Of a stretch of DNA of 64,000 nucleotides, positions 56,842-64,000 are shown piece after piece (the first letter of the stretch is position 1; the number at the start of each line of letters is the position of its first letter). The notes under the pieces were generated by a model that saw nothing but the letters and a program-made list of their open reading frames with translations, searched no databases and was not told the DNA's origin. A program made the position numbers and the translations under genes. The DNA is from Deefgea rivuli DSM 18356 (lineage in GTDB: Bacteria; Pseudomonadota; Gammaproteobacteria; Burkholderiales; Chitinibacteraceae), in NCBI RefSeq assembly GCF_000620145.1, contig NZ_KK211082.1, forward strand, positions 305,198 through 369,197, read 5' to 3'.

Positions 56842-59238
56842 ATGCCCGTCCGCCGCTTTGCTCTCAATCCACTTGTCATCGCCATCCAAGCCGCCCTGCT
56901 CTACACCCTTAGCGCGCCTGCCCTTGCGGCAGCACCTGGGCAAGAATATCAGCTCCCGACGCAGCCCTTAGCCAGCGCCTTGCGCCAATTTGCCCTTGAT
57001 TACGGCATCACGCTGGCTTTTGAACCTGAATTGGTCAAAGGCAAAAATGCCCCGCCACTGCGCGGCGCGCATTCTGCCGAGCAAGGCCTGAACATCCTCA
57101 TTGGGTATACCTCGCTAGAGATTGTTCAAACTGGCGATAAGAGCTATACCCTTAGGCCGACCTTACTCACGATGCTGCCTATGGTCGAAGTCAGCGGCAT
57201 CAAACCCCTCGCCGTCATCGCCTCAGCAGGCGATGTGACTTTGCCGACGATTGAAGTGAGCGCTGCGCCCGCAGGAAATGGCATGCTCAGCACCTATCGT
57301 GTGCCAACGGTTCGTAACGGCGCTTTAGGCACGCAAGATGTGCTGGATACGCCCTTTTCGATCAGCACGACGACCAGTGCCTTTATCAGCAACCAGCAAG
57401 CCACGACCTTGGCAGAAGCGTTTAAGGCCGATGCGGCGGTCACGGCAGTGACCAACAATATTGCAGGCGAAAACTCGCAAATTGCGATTCGTGGCGTACA
57501 GCTCGATATGCTCAACGGATTCAAAATCGACGGCCTGAATGCCGCACTGTGGATTACCGACTTACCCTTAGAGCATTTTGAAAATATCCAGCTACTTAAA
57601 GGTCTGGGCGGCTTTATGTATGGCTTTAGCCAGCCAGGCGGGATTGCCAATTACACGGTAAAACGCGCTGCAGCAGAGTCAATTAGCGTGGCCTCGGTCA
57701 CCTTGAGTAATGAATCACAATACAAACTGGCGGGCGATTTAAGCCGTCGTTTTGGTGAAGATGATCGCTACGGCCTGCGCATTAACGCAGTCCATGAAGG
57801 CGGCAATACTTATCTGGACAGCCCGATTCGACGCGATTCAATTTCTGCGGCGTTTGATACCAAAGTGACCGAAAACGTACACTGGAACGTCGATGCTTTG
57901 TATCAAAATCGCAAAGTCAATAATTCGATCTTCGCAACGACGGTCGACAGCGGCATTCCAACGCCAAAACCAATCGACGGTAGCGATAAACTATCGCAAG
58001 ATTTCACTTATTACCAAACTGAGCTAGGCACCGCTGGCACCGATGTGAACATCGCGCTGAATAATGATTGGTCTGTGCTCGCTGGCGCACGTGCTTCGAA
58101 AATGAAGCGCACCAATTACGATGCTTACTTATCTATTTTTGATGCCGATGGCAGCTATAGCGAAGATTTGATTGGCTGGTACAGCGAGCATAAAAGCGCC
58201 TCGGCCAACCTGATTCTGAGCGGTAAAGCTCAAACCGGCAGCATCAAGCATGCACTGACTTTTGGTACTGATTACCAACAAGTGAAGCGCAGCGGAGCCG
58301 ACAGCCTCTATATTCCGTTGACCACGGGCAATCTATTCTCTGGCCGAGGCCATGCCGACGATCCACACGAAACCGTACCGAAAGATTTGCAACAAATCTG
58401 GAAAACCCAAAGCCTAGGTGTTTTTGCCAGCGACACCATAGAGTGGAAGCCGCAATGGAGCACGATTGTTGGCTTGCGTTACAACGATTACCACAAAGAA
58501 ACCACGACAGCGACTTACGATCACACACCGGTAACACCTACGCTGGCCGTCATCTGGAAGCCACAAGATACGCTGTCGATTTATGCCAGCTACGTTGAGG
58601 CACTTGAGGAAGGCGGCGTTGCGCCAATGAATACAGTGAATGAGGATGAAAGTTTTGGTCCATTGACGAGCAAGCAATTTGAATTCGGCGTTAAAAAGCT
58701 AGGAAACGGCTGGTCAACTGAAGCTGCGGTATTTCGTATTGAACGCGGTCTGGAATACACCAACAGCAACAATAAGTTTGTCCAAGAAGGTGGTCTAGTT
58801 TATCAAGGGCTGGATATGGCTGGCCGCGTCGAGCTAGGCGCCAATCTGGCCGTCATGGGTAGCGCGGTCTTGATGCGGAGTGAAAACAAGAGCGATGACC
58901 CAAGCGTCAACGGCAAAGATGCCAAAGGCGCGCCGAATTTCAGCACTAGCTTGCAAATGGAATACAAAGTACTCGGGATTCAAGGCCTGACGCTCACGGG
59001 CGGTGGCCGTTATGTCGGTGAAACCGCACTGAACGATGACAATAGCCACATGATCGATTCCTATACCTTGTTTGATGTGGGCTTGCGTTATCAAACCCAA
59101 ATGGGCAAGCAAGGCCTGACATTACGCGCCAATCTCGACAACCTGAGCAACGAGAAATACTGGATGGGCAGCTGGGGCTATAGCCTCACCCAAGGCGCAC
59201 CACGCACGGTACGTGTCAGTGCAGAAATGAGTTTCTAA
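56842..59238 (+). CDS. TonB-dependent siderophore receptor with STN signalling domain
   Basis: Outer-membrane receptor of the FecA/FpvA type, 798 residues. Signal peptide (cut after ALA), STN domain (residues about 40-110, LASALRQFALDYGITLAFEP), then plug (ILDTPFSIS-like LDTPFSISTTTSAF) and 22-strand barrel ending VRVSAEMSF with terminal Phe. Two TonB-box-like stretches occur (LPMVEVSG and LPTIEVSAAP). GGA precedes the ATG; a GTG ten codons earlier is rejected. Transport substrate not readable. A 49-bp element lies in the STN region. Confidence 0.93.
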   Translation: MPVRRFALNPLVIAIQAALLYTLSAPALAAAPGQEYQLPTQPLASALRQFALDYGITLAFEPELVKGKNAPPLRGAHSAEQGLNILIGYTSLEIVQTGDKSYTLRPTLLTMLPMVEVSGIKPLAVIASAGDVTLPTIEVSAAPAGNGMLSTYRVPTVRNGALGTQDVLDTPFSISTTTSAFISNQQATTLAEAFKADAAVTAVTNNIAGENSQIAIRGVQLDMLNGFKIDGLNAALWITDLPLEHFENIQLLKGLGGFMYGFSQPGGIANYTVKRAAAESISVASVTLSNESQYKLAGDLSRRFGEDDRYGLRINAVHEGGNTYLDSPIRRDSISAAFDTKVTENVHWNVDALYQNRKVNNSIFATTVDSGIPTPKPIDGSDKLSQDFTYYQTELGTAGTDVNIALNNDWSVLAGARASKMKRTNYDAYLSIFDADGSYSEDLIGWYSEHKSASANLILSGKAQTGSIKHALTFGTDYQQVKRSGADSLYIPLTTGNLFSGRGHADDPHETVPKDLQQIWKTQSLGVFASDTIEWKPQWSTIVGLRYNDYHKETTTATYDHTPVTPTLAVIWKPQDTLSIYASYVEALEEGGVAPMNTVNEDESFGPLTSKQFEFGVKKLGNGWSTEAAVFRIERGLEYTNSNNKFVQEGGLVYQGLDMAGRVELGANLAVMGSAVLMRSENKSDDPSVNGKDAKGAPNFSTSLQMEYKVLGIQGLTLTGGGRYVGETALNDDNSHMIDSYTLFDVGLRYQTQMGKQGLTLRANLDNLSNEKYWMGSWGYSLTQGAPRTVRVSAEMSF
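57103..57151. repeat. 49-bp element inside the TonB-receptor gene (perfect ends)
   Basis: GGGTATA and TATACCC are perfect. It encodes GYTSLEIVQTGDKSYTL at the end of the STN domain, where other receptors have GTGLxxxxxGxxxxxLxP of equal length, so nothing was inserted. Codons GGG, CTA, CTT, AGG around it are unusual for the gene. Confidence 0.75.
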
Positions 59239-59282
59239 AGCGCGCAGTGCTGGCCACAAAGTCATCCAGAAAAACGCAGTTG

Positions 59283-59346
59283 ATTCTTTATGGGAGCGGA
59301 CTTGCCCTCAACGCAATGTATTCGCGGGCCAGCTCGCTCCCACAAG
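59283..59346. repeat. REP-like hairpin after the receptor gene
   Basis: TGGGAGCGGACTTGCCC at the left faces GGGCCAGCTCGCTCCCA at the right. It closely resembles the REP sequences of Pseudomonas (TGTGGGAGCGGGCTTGCCCG). It could end or stabilise the receptor mRNA. Confidence 0.7.
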
Positions 59347-59437
59347 TTCCAAGCTGTTCTGCATAAGCATTGCCTTGATTGCGTCTCCGTTTTCAGAACG
59401 CCCCCTCCCGCGCCATTCGCGCCACAAAGGAAATACC

Positions 59438-60154
59438 ATGTTGAAATTAAGCATTTTGAGTTTACTCTTGGCAGGAACTACCGGTTTAGCGCAAGCGCAT
59501 GAGTTTTGGATTGAGCCTACTGGCAGCAATCAGTACAAAGTCTTTCTGGGTGAGTACGATTTAAATGCTCGGGAACACTTCCCTGGCATGCTGGATAAAA
59601 TCACCGCATCACGCGCGATTTGGCACAGTAAAAATAGCGCAAAAGATGTCAAATCGACCAAGGCCACAGATGGTTTTGTGATTGAGCAAGCTTTAGCGGC
59701 CGACGATAGCCTGACTTTCGAAAACAGCAGCTACCCCGTCTACGATAGCGAGCACGAGGGCAAGAAAATCAAAGCCGCGTGGCTGCCTGCCGCGCGCTAT
59801 GTGACGGGTGGAAAACCACTCAAACCCAGCCTTACTTTAGACGTTTTACCTACCGAAAAAGTCGGCCAATTTGCGGTCACTTTACGCGGTAAGCCACTGC
59901 CAGAAGCCAAAGTCGCAGTCATCACGCCAGCGGGTTGGAAGCGCGAACTCAGCACCAATGCCCAAGGCCAGATTGAGCTGCCATTACCGTGGCAAGGCAA
60001 TTACTTAGTCTTGGTGAATCACACCGATGTGAAGCCCGGCAAACTCAAGGGCAAGTCTTATCAAATTGCCAACTATGCAACGAGCCTATCCTTTCAGCAA
60101 AACACCGGCGCAGCCAGCTTGCCCGCACTAGCCGCAAGTAAAATGGCCGAGTAA
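59438..60154 (+). CDS. DUF4198 secreted protein
   Basis: 238-residue periplasmic protein. The signal peptide MLKLSILSLLLAGTTGLAQA precedes HEFWIEPTGSNQYKVFLG, the DUF4198 opening with its N-terminal His, then an Ig-like carboxypeptidase-D-type half (PLPEAKVAVITPAGWKREL). DUF4198 genes often neighbour metal-uptake receptors (Fe, Ni or Co). GGAAA precedes the ATG. Follows the TonB receptor on the same strand, so probably part of the same uptake set. Confidence 0.82.
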   Translation: MLKLSILSLLLAGTTGLAQAHEFWIEPTGSNQYKVFLGEYDLNAREHFPGMLDKITASRAIWHSKNSAKDVKSTKATDGFVIEQALAADDSLTFENSSYPVYDSEHEGKKIKAAWLPAARYVTGGKPLKPSLTLDVLPTEKVGQFAVTLRGKPLPEAKVAVITPAGWKRELSTNAQGQIELPLPWQGNYLVLVNHTDVKPGKLKGKSYQIANYATSLSFQQNTGAASLPALAASKMAE

Positions 60155-60157
60155 GCC

Positions 60158-60192
60158 TTGAGATCGCCACGTCATCGCGATGGCGATCTCAA
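60158..60192. terminator. Perfect 12-bp hairpin after the DUF4198 gene
   Basis: TTGAGATCGCCA/TGGCGATCTCAA with an 11-base loop, starting four bases after the stop. There is no T-run, so it may be an mRNA end stabiliser rather than a terminator. Confidence 0.6.
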
Positions 60193-60258
60193 CGATTTCA
60201 TGCCTACGAATACGCTGCGCTACTTCTACTTACACAGCCAATATCAAATACCGCTTCT

Positions 60259-60318
60259 AAGCTAAAAGCGCAGCAAAAGCACCGACCCGCTCGGTGCGAT
60301 TCGCTGCGCTTTTAGCTT
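60259..60318. repeat. Long nested inverted repeat upstream of birA
   Basis: AAGCTAAAAGCGCAGC and GCTGCGCTTTTAGCTT are perfect 16-base arms; between them GCACCGACCCGCTCGGTGC makes a second stem. It is one of the strongest cruciform-forming sites in the window and lies 63 bases before the birA start. Confidence 0.8.
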
Positions 60319-60381
60319 CGACAACAAACACGAAAAACCTTTCTTCAAGCAGCGCTGGCATTCCTACAGTAAAATGCCGCC

Positions 60382-61359
60382 ATGCACGATACCCTCTCCC
60401 TGTTGCGCGAACTGAATGCGCATGAATTTACTTCTGGTGCGCAAATCGCGCAGCGTTTAGCTATTTCGCGCGCCAGCGTGTCGCTGGGCCTTGCCAAAGC
60501 GGAAGACTACGGCATCAGCCTAGAACGGCGACATGGCGTGGGTTATCGCTTGGCTGCGCCCATTGAATGGCTAGATGCAGAAAAAATATCGATGTATCTA
60601 CCTGAAAGTACCGTAGCCAAAGTCTCAGTGAGCAATACCCTAGCCTCAACGAATCGGCAACTTTTACTCGATCCACAGCACGGCAAGCTTTTGGTGGCCG
60701 AATGGCAAGATGGCGGACGCGGACGTTTAGGGCGTACTTGGCATGGCGTATTGGGCGGCAGCCTATTATTTTCATTCGCATGGCGCTTTGACAATGGCTC
60801 AGCGCAGCTGGCCGGTTTACCTTTAGCGGTCGGCGTGGCCGTGGCGACTGTGTTGCAGCAATCGGGCGTCGCTCAGATTGGTCTGAAATGGCCGAATGAT
60901 TTATTACTGCAAGATGCGACGGGCGATTGGGCGAAAGTCGGCGGAATTTTAATTGAGATGCAAGGCGATGCTTTAGGGCCTTCGCATGTGGTGATTGGCA
61001 TTGGCTTAAATATTGCGCTGCCGACTGATTTGAATGATTGGCAAGCCCAGCTTGGCCAAGCGGCGGCGAGTTTAAATGCTGGCGGTTTAAACTGCGGGCG
61101 CAATGAATTACTCGCTCGGCTGATTCATCAGCTTGAAACGACCTTAGCGCAATTTGCCGAAACCGGATTTGCACCGCTCTGTGCACGCTGGGAAGCCTTG
61201 CACGCTTGGTCGAATGCCGCCCTGAATGTCATTGCGGCCAATGGCAACATTCAAACGGGACGCTTTGCTGGGCTTGCTCCCGATGGCTCTTTGCGACTGG
61301 ATACCCCAAGCGGCGAAATTTTAGTTCACTCCGGCGACGTTAGCCTAAGGCGCGCCTAA
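60382..61359 (+). CDS. birA: Biotin ligase/biotin operon repressor BirA
   Basis: Activates biotin as biotinyl-AMP and transfers it to acetyl-CoA carboxylase; with its HTH it can also repress biotin synthesis. N-terminal winged HTH (residues 5-60, FTSGAQIAQRLAISRASVS), catalytic GGRGRLGRTW and KWPNDLLL, and the C-terminal SH3-like domain. Length 325. TAATG overlap with coaX. A 49-bp element (60592) lies in the coding sequence. Confidence 0.94.
   Translation: MHDTLSLLRELNAHEFTSGAQIAQRLAISRASVSLGLAKAEDYGISLERRHGVGYRLAAPIEWLDAEKISMYLPESTVAKVSVSNTLASTNRQLLLDPQHGKLLVAEWQDGGRGRLGRTWHGVLGGSLLFSFAWRFDNGSAQLAGLPLAVGVAVATVLQQSGVAQIGLKWPNDLLLQDATGDWAKVGGILIEMQGDALGPSHVVIGIGLNIALPTDLNDWQAQLGQAAASLNAGGLNCGRNELLARLIHQLETTLAQFAETGFAPLCARWEALHAWSNAALNVIAANGNIQTGRFAGLAPDGSLRLDTPSGEILVHSGDVSLRRA
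60592..60640. repeat. 49-bp element inside birA: ATGTAT..ATACCC
   Basis: Right motif GCAATACCC perfect, left ATGTAT one base off, like the copy at 47976. Encodes MYLPESTVAKVSVSNTLAS with CTA, CCT, AGT, GTA and TCA codons. Confidence 0.45.
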
Positions 61360-62105
61360 TGCAGTCTTTTCCTTCACTTTTGCTGGATCTAGGCAATAGC
61401 CGGATTAAATGGCGGCACAGCGAGCAAGCGCTCAGCGGTATTGCCTACACGGTCGATGAACTCTGGCAACAATGCGCGTCATTATCACCGGTACAGCACA
61501 TCGTTGGCTGTGCGGTAGCCAGTCCAGAAACGCAAATGCAAATTAGCCAGTGCTTTGCCAAACATTGGCAAGCCAGTACGCGCTGGCTGAAAGTGAGCCG
61601 CACGGCGCTGAACATTCACAATCATTATCAAAACCTGCGTGAGCAAGGACCAGATCGTTGGGCTGCCATTTTGGGAGCACAGATGCATTTCCCACAGCAG
61701 AATATTCTGGTGATTTCTGCCGGCACCGCACTGGTCATCGACACGCTAACCGCTGACGGTGATTATTTAGGTGGCACGATTGCGCCGGGGCTGGGCTTGA
61801 TGAAAGCGGCACTACACCAAGCCACTGCCCGCCTACCCTTCTCTCAAGGTCAATGCGTTAGCTTCCCACAATCGACAGTCGACGCCATCGAAACCGGCTG
61901 TATCCGCGCCATACTGGGCGCCATTGAGCAAGCCCGCGCGGCACTCGCAACTCGCGGGCAGTCGATTACGCAAATGCTCGTATTTGGCGGCGATGCCGCA
62001 GCATTACAAGCATTACTTAACGGCCAAGCCGTTGCAGTGGATAATCTGGTCTTAGATGGTTTAGCCGCTTTGCTAGCCGCGGGCGATGGGGAATTTGATT
62101 TATGA
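61359..62105 (+). CDS. coaX: Type III pantothenate kinase CoaX
   Basis: First step of CoA synthesis. ASKHA fold: LLLDLGNSRIKWR (phosphate 1), GPDRWAAILGA (pantothenate site), VISAGTALVIDTL (phosphate 2) and GGTIAPGLGLM. Length 248. Starts within the birA stop and overlaps the SPOR gene by 4 bases. birA-coaX linkage is common in betaproteobacteria. Confidence 0.94.
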   Translation: MQSFPSLLLDLGNSRIKWRHSEQALSGIAYTVDELWQQCASLSPVQHIVGCAVASPETQMQISQCFAKHWQASTRWLKVSRTALNIHNHYQNLREQGPDRWAAILGAQMHFPQQNILVISAGTALVIDTLTADGDYLGGTIAPGLGLMKAALHQATARLPFSQGQCVSFPQSTVDAIETGCIRAILGAIEQARAALATRGQSITQMLVFGGDAAALQALLNGQAVAVDNLVLDGLAALLAAGDGEFDL

Positions 62106-62860
62106 AATGGCTGTTTGTCTTACTGGTTGTAATCAATCTGGGCGTTTACGGTTTCGCACAATTGGACGCGCCAACCGTCAATATCAATCTCACCAATCGG
62201 GAGAAAAACGCCAGCCAAGTTCGCGTCGTCACCGGCCAATTGGGAAAGACACCCGAGCCTGAAGCCGAGGCCAACCCTAGCAGTGCTGCCGCGCCCGAAC
62301 CTACCTCTAGTGCAACGCCAAGTGCCAGCCCGAATGTCACGGCCAGCCCTCGCCCAACGCCCAGCAGCAAACCCTCCCCTAGCCCCACGGCGCAAGCCGA
62401 TGCAGGACGCTGCTGGCGCTGGACCGGCGTAACCGGAGAACAGATTGATAACGCACGTACCAAAATTAAAGGTTTGGGATTAACGGCGACCGAAAATGCC
62501 AGCGGCGAATCCAGCAAAGTCTGGGTGTATATGCCGCCCTTAGAAAGCGTTGAAGTCGCCAAGCAAAAAGCCCAACAACTCGCCGAAATGGGCGTAAGCG
62601 ATTATTTTGTCGTGAATAATGGTGGGCGCTGGCAAAATGCTATTTCACTCGGTATTTTTAGTTCACGCGAAGCCGGTGAGCGGCATCTAGCCGAACTGAA
62701 AGCCCTTGGTGTGAAATCGGCCGTCGTACGCGACCGCGACGATACGCTCAAACAGGCCAGCTTTGCCTTTAAAAATCTCAGCGACGCGCAAGCCGATAAA
62801 ATCAGCAAACTCACCGCACAATTCACGGGCTCAGTCATGCGTGAAATCAAGTGTAAATAG
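62102..62860 (+). CDS. SPOR-domain membrane protein
   Basis: 252 residues. N-terminal membrane helix (residues 2-18, WLFVLLVVINLGVYGFA), a Pro/Ser/Thr/Ala-rich periplasmic linker (residues about 55-100) and a C-terminal SPOR domain (KVWVYMPPLESVEVAKQKAQ, YFVVNNGGRWQNAISLGIFS). SPOR domains bind denuded septal peptidoglycan. Third gene of the birA-coaX operon. Confidence 0.85.
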   Translation: MKWLFVLLVVINLGVYGFAQLDAPTVNINLTNREKNASQVRVVTGQLGKTPEPEAEANPSSAAAPEPTSSATPSASPNVTASPRPTPSSKPSPSPTAQADAGRCWRWTGVTGEQIDNARTKIKGLGLTATENASGESSKVWVYMPPLESVEVAKQKAQQLAEMGVSDYFVVNNGGRWQNAISLGIFSSREAGERHLAELKALGVKSAVVRDRDDTLKQASFAFKNLSDAQADKISKLTAQFTGSVMREIKCK

Positions 62861-63259
62861 GCCTCTGTCATCAAGCGAATGGCCACTGTGCCATTCGCTT
62901 GATTGCTAACCATTGCATTCGTCATTCGCAGTTAGAAACGTATTGAGTCAAGCTCACGGTAAAAAAACCACGTACATCACCGCGACATCGAATCGGCTCA
63001 CATCACGCAATCGCCTCATAAACCGCTAATTTGTAACAATATTTTACATTTAAAAAGCTAATTCTCATTAATGAGAAAAAGATTCATTTTTTAGCGATGA
63101 ACGGTAGGGCATATTAGGTTTTTCTGTTTGCAGGGAATCCACTTGGCATTTACTATGCGCCATCCAATGCAAATGCAGCTCGCTGAAGCCCTATTTCACG
63201 CGGCATTTGCTCAAAAATTCTAAATTTACCTTTTATCAAATCTCACTGAGAAATCAAGA
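62861..63259. other. 399-base gap before the PEP-CTERM gene
   Basis: Besides the hairpin above it contains a perfect 16-base palindrome TTCTCATTAATGAGAA in an A/T-rich setting (about 63062-63077), which could be an operator, and A/T-rich promoter-like sequence. No ORF supported. Confidence 0.55.
62871..62902. terminator. Perfect 13-bp hairpin after the SPOR gene
   Basis: TCAAGCGAATGGC/GCCATTCGCTTGA with a 6-base loop. The following TTGC is a weak T-run; likely the end of the birA operon. Confidence 0.65.
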
Positions 63260-63781
63260 ATGAACATGATCAAAACCTTAGTCGCAACGGCTTTGTTGTC
63301 TGTCTCTTTTGCCGCAAGTGCAGCGGTGACTGTAACGCCGAATGCAGGAAACACTTTTTCTGCAGGCTCAGGCAAAATTTCTCAACATGGCGACAAAAAT
63401 TCTAGTTTTAGCTTTGTAACTGGCACTCAATATCTTGATGCTGGTTTTTTCAGCTCAGAATCATTTGTGACTTTTTCATCGCAAGCGGCAAATAAGTTTT
63501 CTGAATTGAAAGCGTGGTATCAAATTGGTAGCACAACCTATCTATTTGATATGGAAGCGGACTCTAAGAACAAAATTTTCAATGGCTCTTTTGCTGAGAA
63601 TCAATCCATTGCAGCGGGCAATTACACATTTGGTTTTAGTGGCAAATTAAGTAACGGCACGGCATCATTTTCTTACAACACAGTCACTGCGCCAGTTCCA
63701 GAACCAGAAACTTATGCTTTGATGGGTATCGGCTTGATGGGTTTGCTCGCCGCTCGTCGTCGTAAAGTGAACGCCGCCTAA
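63260..63781 (+). CDS. PEP-CTERM sorting-domain protein
   Basis: 173-residue exported protein. Signal peptide (cut after ASA), a Ser/Thr/Phe-rich beta domain of about 120 residues, then the PEP-CTERM tail VPEPETYALMGIGLMGLLAA followed by RRRK: the motif, a membrane helix and a basic end. Such proteins are sorted by exosortase (EpsH/XrtA) and processed before surface or exopolysaccharide release. No exosortase is in the window. GAGAA precedes the ATG. Confidence 0.9.
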   Translation: MNMIKTLVATALLSVSFAASAAVTVTPNAGNTFSAGSGKISQHGDKNSSFSFVTGTQYLDAGFFSSESFVTFSSQAANKFSELKAWYQIGSTTYLFDMEADSKNKIFNGSFAENQSIAAGNYTFGFSGKLSNGTASFSYNTVTAPVPEPETYALMGIGLMGLLAARRRKVNAA

Positions 63782-63800
63782 TTGTGCTTTTGCCCAAAAG

Positions 63801-63826
63801 AAAACCCACTGCATGCAGTGGGTTTT
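63801..63826. terminator. Perfect palindromic terminator after the PEP-CTERM gene
   Basis: AAAACCCACTGCATGCAGTG followed by GGTTTTTT. Serves the PEP-CTERM gene and the convergent truncated ORF. Confidence 0.9.
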
Positions 63827-63844
63827 TTGTCTTTTAGCTCCGTA

Positions 63845-64000
63845 TTATGGGTAGCTGTAATACTGCCAACGCAACTCAGGATTGGTTTCTGTATAAAACT
63901 TAGGTGACGCTATTTTGCGCCCTACCACTGGCACACTGGTCTCGATTAAGCTGCTTTCAAGCACTTTTGGCGCGTCCTCAATCGTTCCCCACATTGCTTT
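63845..64000 (-). CDS. C-terminal part of an unidentified protein (cut by the window edge)
   Basis: The last 51 codons of a minus-strand frame ending in TAA: ...APKVLESSLIETSVPVVGRK, then FYTETNPELRWQYYSYP. No stop occurs up to the edge, codon use is like the neighbours, and a bidirectional terminator lies 19 bases past the stop. The family was not recognised; too little is visible to guess a function. Confidence 0.6.
   Translation of the reverse strand, partial: KAMWGTIEDAPKVLESSLIETSVPVVGRKIASPKFYTETNPELRWQYYSYP

Overview
The window looks like a chromosomal segment of a betaproteobacterium of the order Neisseriales, most likely the Chitinibacter/Deefgea/Iodobacter group. This is inferred from the gene set, the HslV amino terminus (MEQFDG before TTIVSV), the BadF-type amino-sugar kinase with its GntR regulator, and codon use of a roughly 50% GC genome. 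No rRNA, tRNA, CRISPR array, prophage or complete insertion sequence was seen.

Layout. 0-5.4 kb: GntR regulator and BadF-family kinase (amino-sugar use), then a sulfur block (cysH, TauE/SafE permease, divergent cysB) and a Nudix hydrolase. 5.5-18.7 kb: a complete glycogen locus, glgB-glgX-pgm-glgC-glgA-glgP on the minus strand, with a divergent GH13 alpha-glucosidase. 19-20.4 kb: a YggL-like protein and cysE. 20.6-26.8 kb: a complete isc operon iscR-iscS-iscU-iscA-hscB-hscA-fdx-iscX behind two IscR boxes. 27-33 kb: a degenerate HD-GYP protein, an EF-hand protein, a DUF2322-like protein, rhlE, prmB and a GGDEF protein. 33-42 kb: metNI and metQ, a CHASE2 adenylate cyclase followed by SH3b and M48 protease genes, pepP and ubiH. 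42-48 kb: GAF protein, divergent metE/metR, a family-3 binding protein and a phosphopantetheinyl transferase. 48-54 kb: a giant DUF748 protein, a duplicated STAS protein and hslV. 53.7-60.2 kb: an iron-type signalling locus (PepSY protein with a 44-residue small ORF, FecI-type sigma factor, FecR, STN-TonB receptor, DUF4198 protein). 60.4-63.8 kb: birA-coaX-SPOR protein and a PEP-CTERM protein. A truncated ORF runs off the right edge.

The most unusual signal is not a gene. About nineteen sites share one geometry: GGGTAT (or a near match) at the left and ATACCC at the right, always 49 bp end to end with little conserved core. Six sites have both hexamers perfect. Copies lie between genes, including three inside the isc operon, but also inside glgB (two), glgX, pgm, metE (two), birA, the TonB receptor and possibly pepP and the cyclase gene. 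There the reading frame and normal protein length are kept while codon choice turns atypical. Motif centres are 43-44 bp apart, close to four helical turns.

Other oddities: the 3' ends of hscA and iscX are repeated downstream of their own stop codons as diverged, still-translatable tails; five copies of an 81-83 bp imperfect palindrome (one shortened) lie between genes; several REP-like hairpins are present; and two terminators sit directly before genes (Nudix, PepSY).
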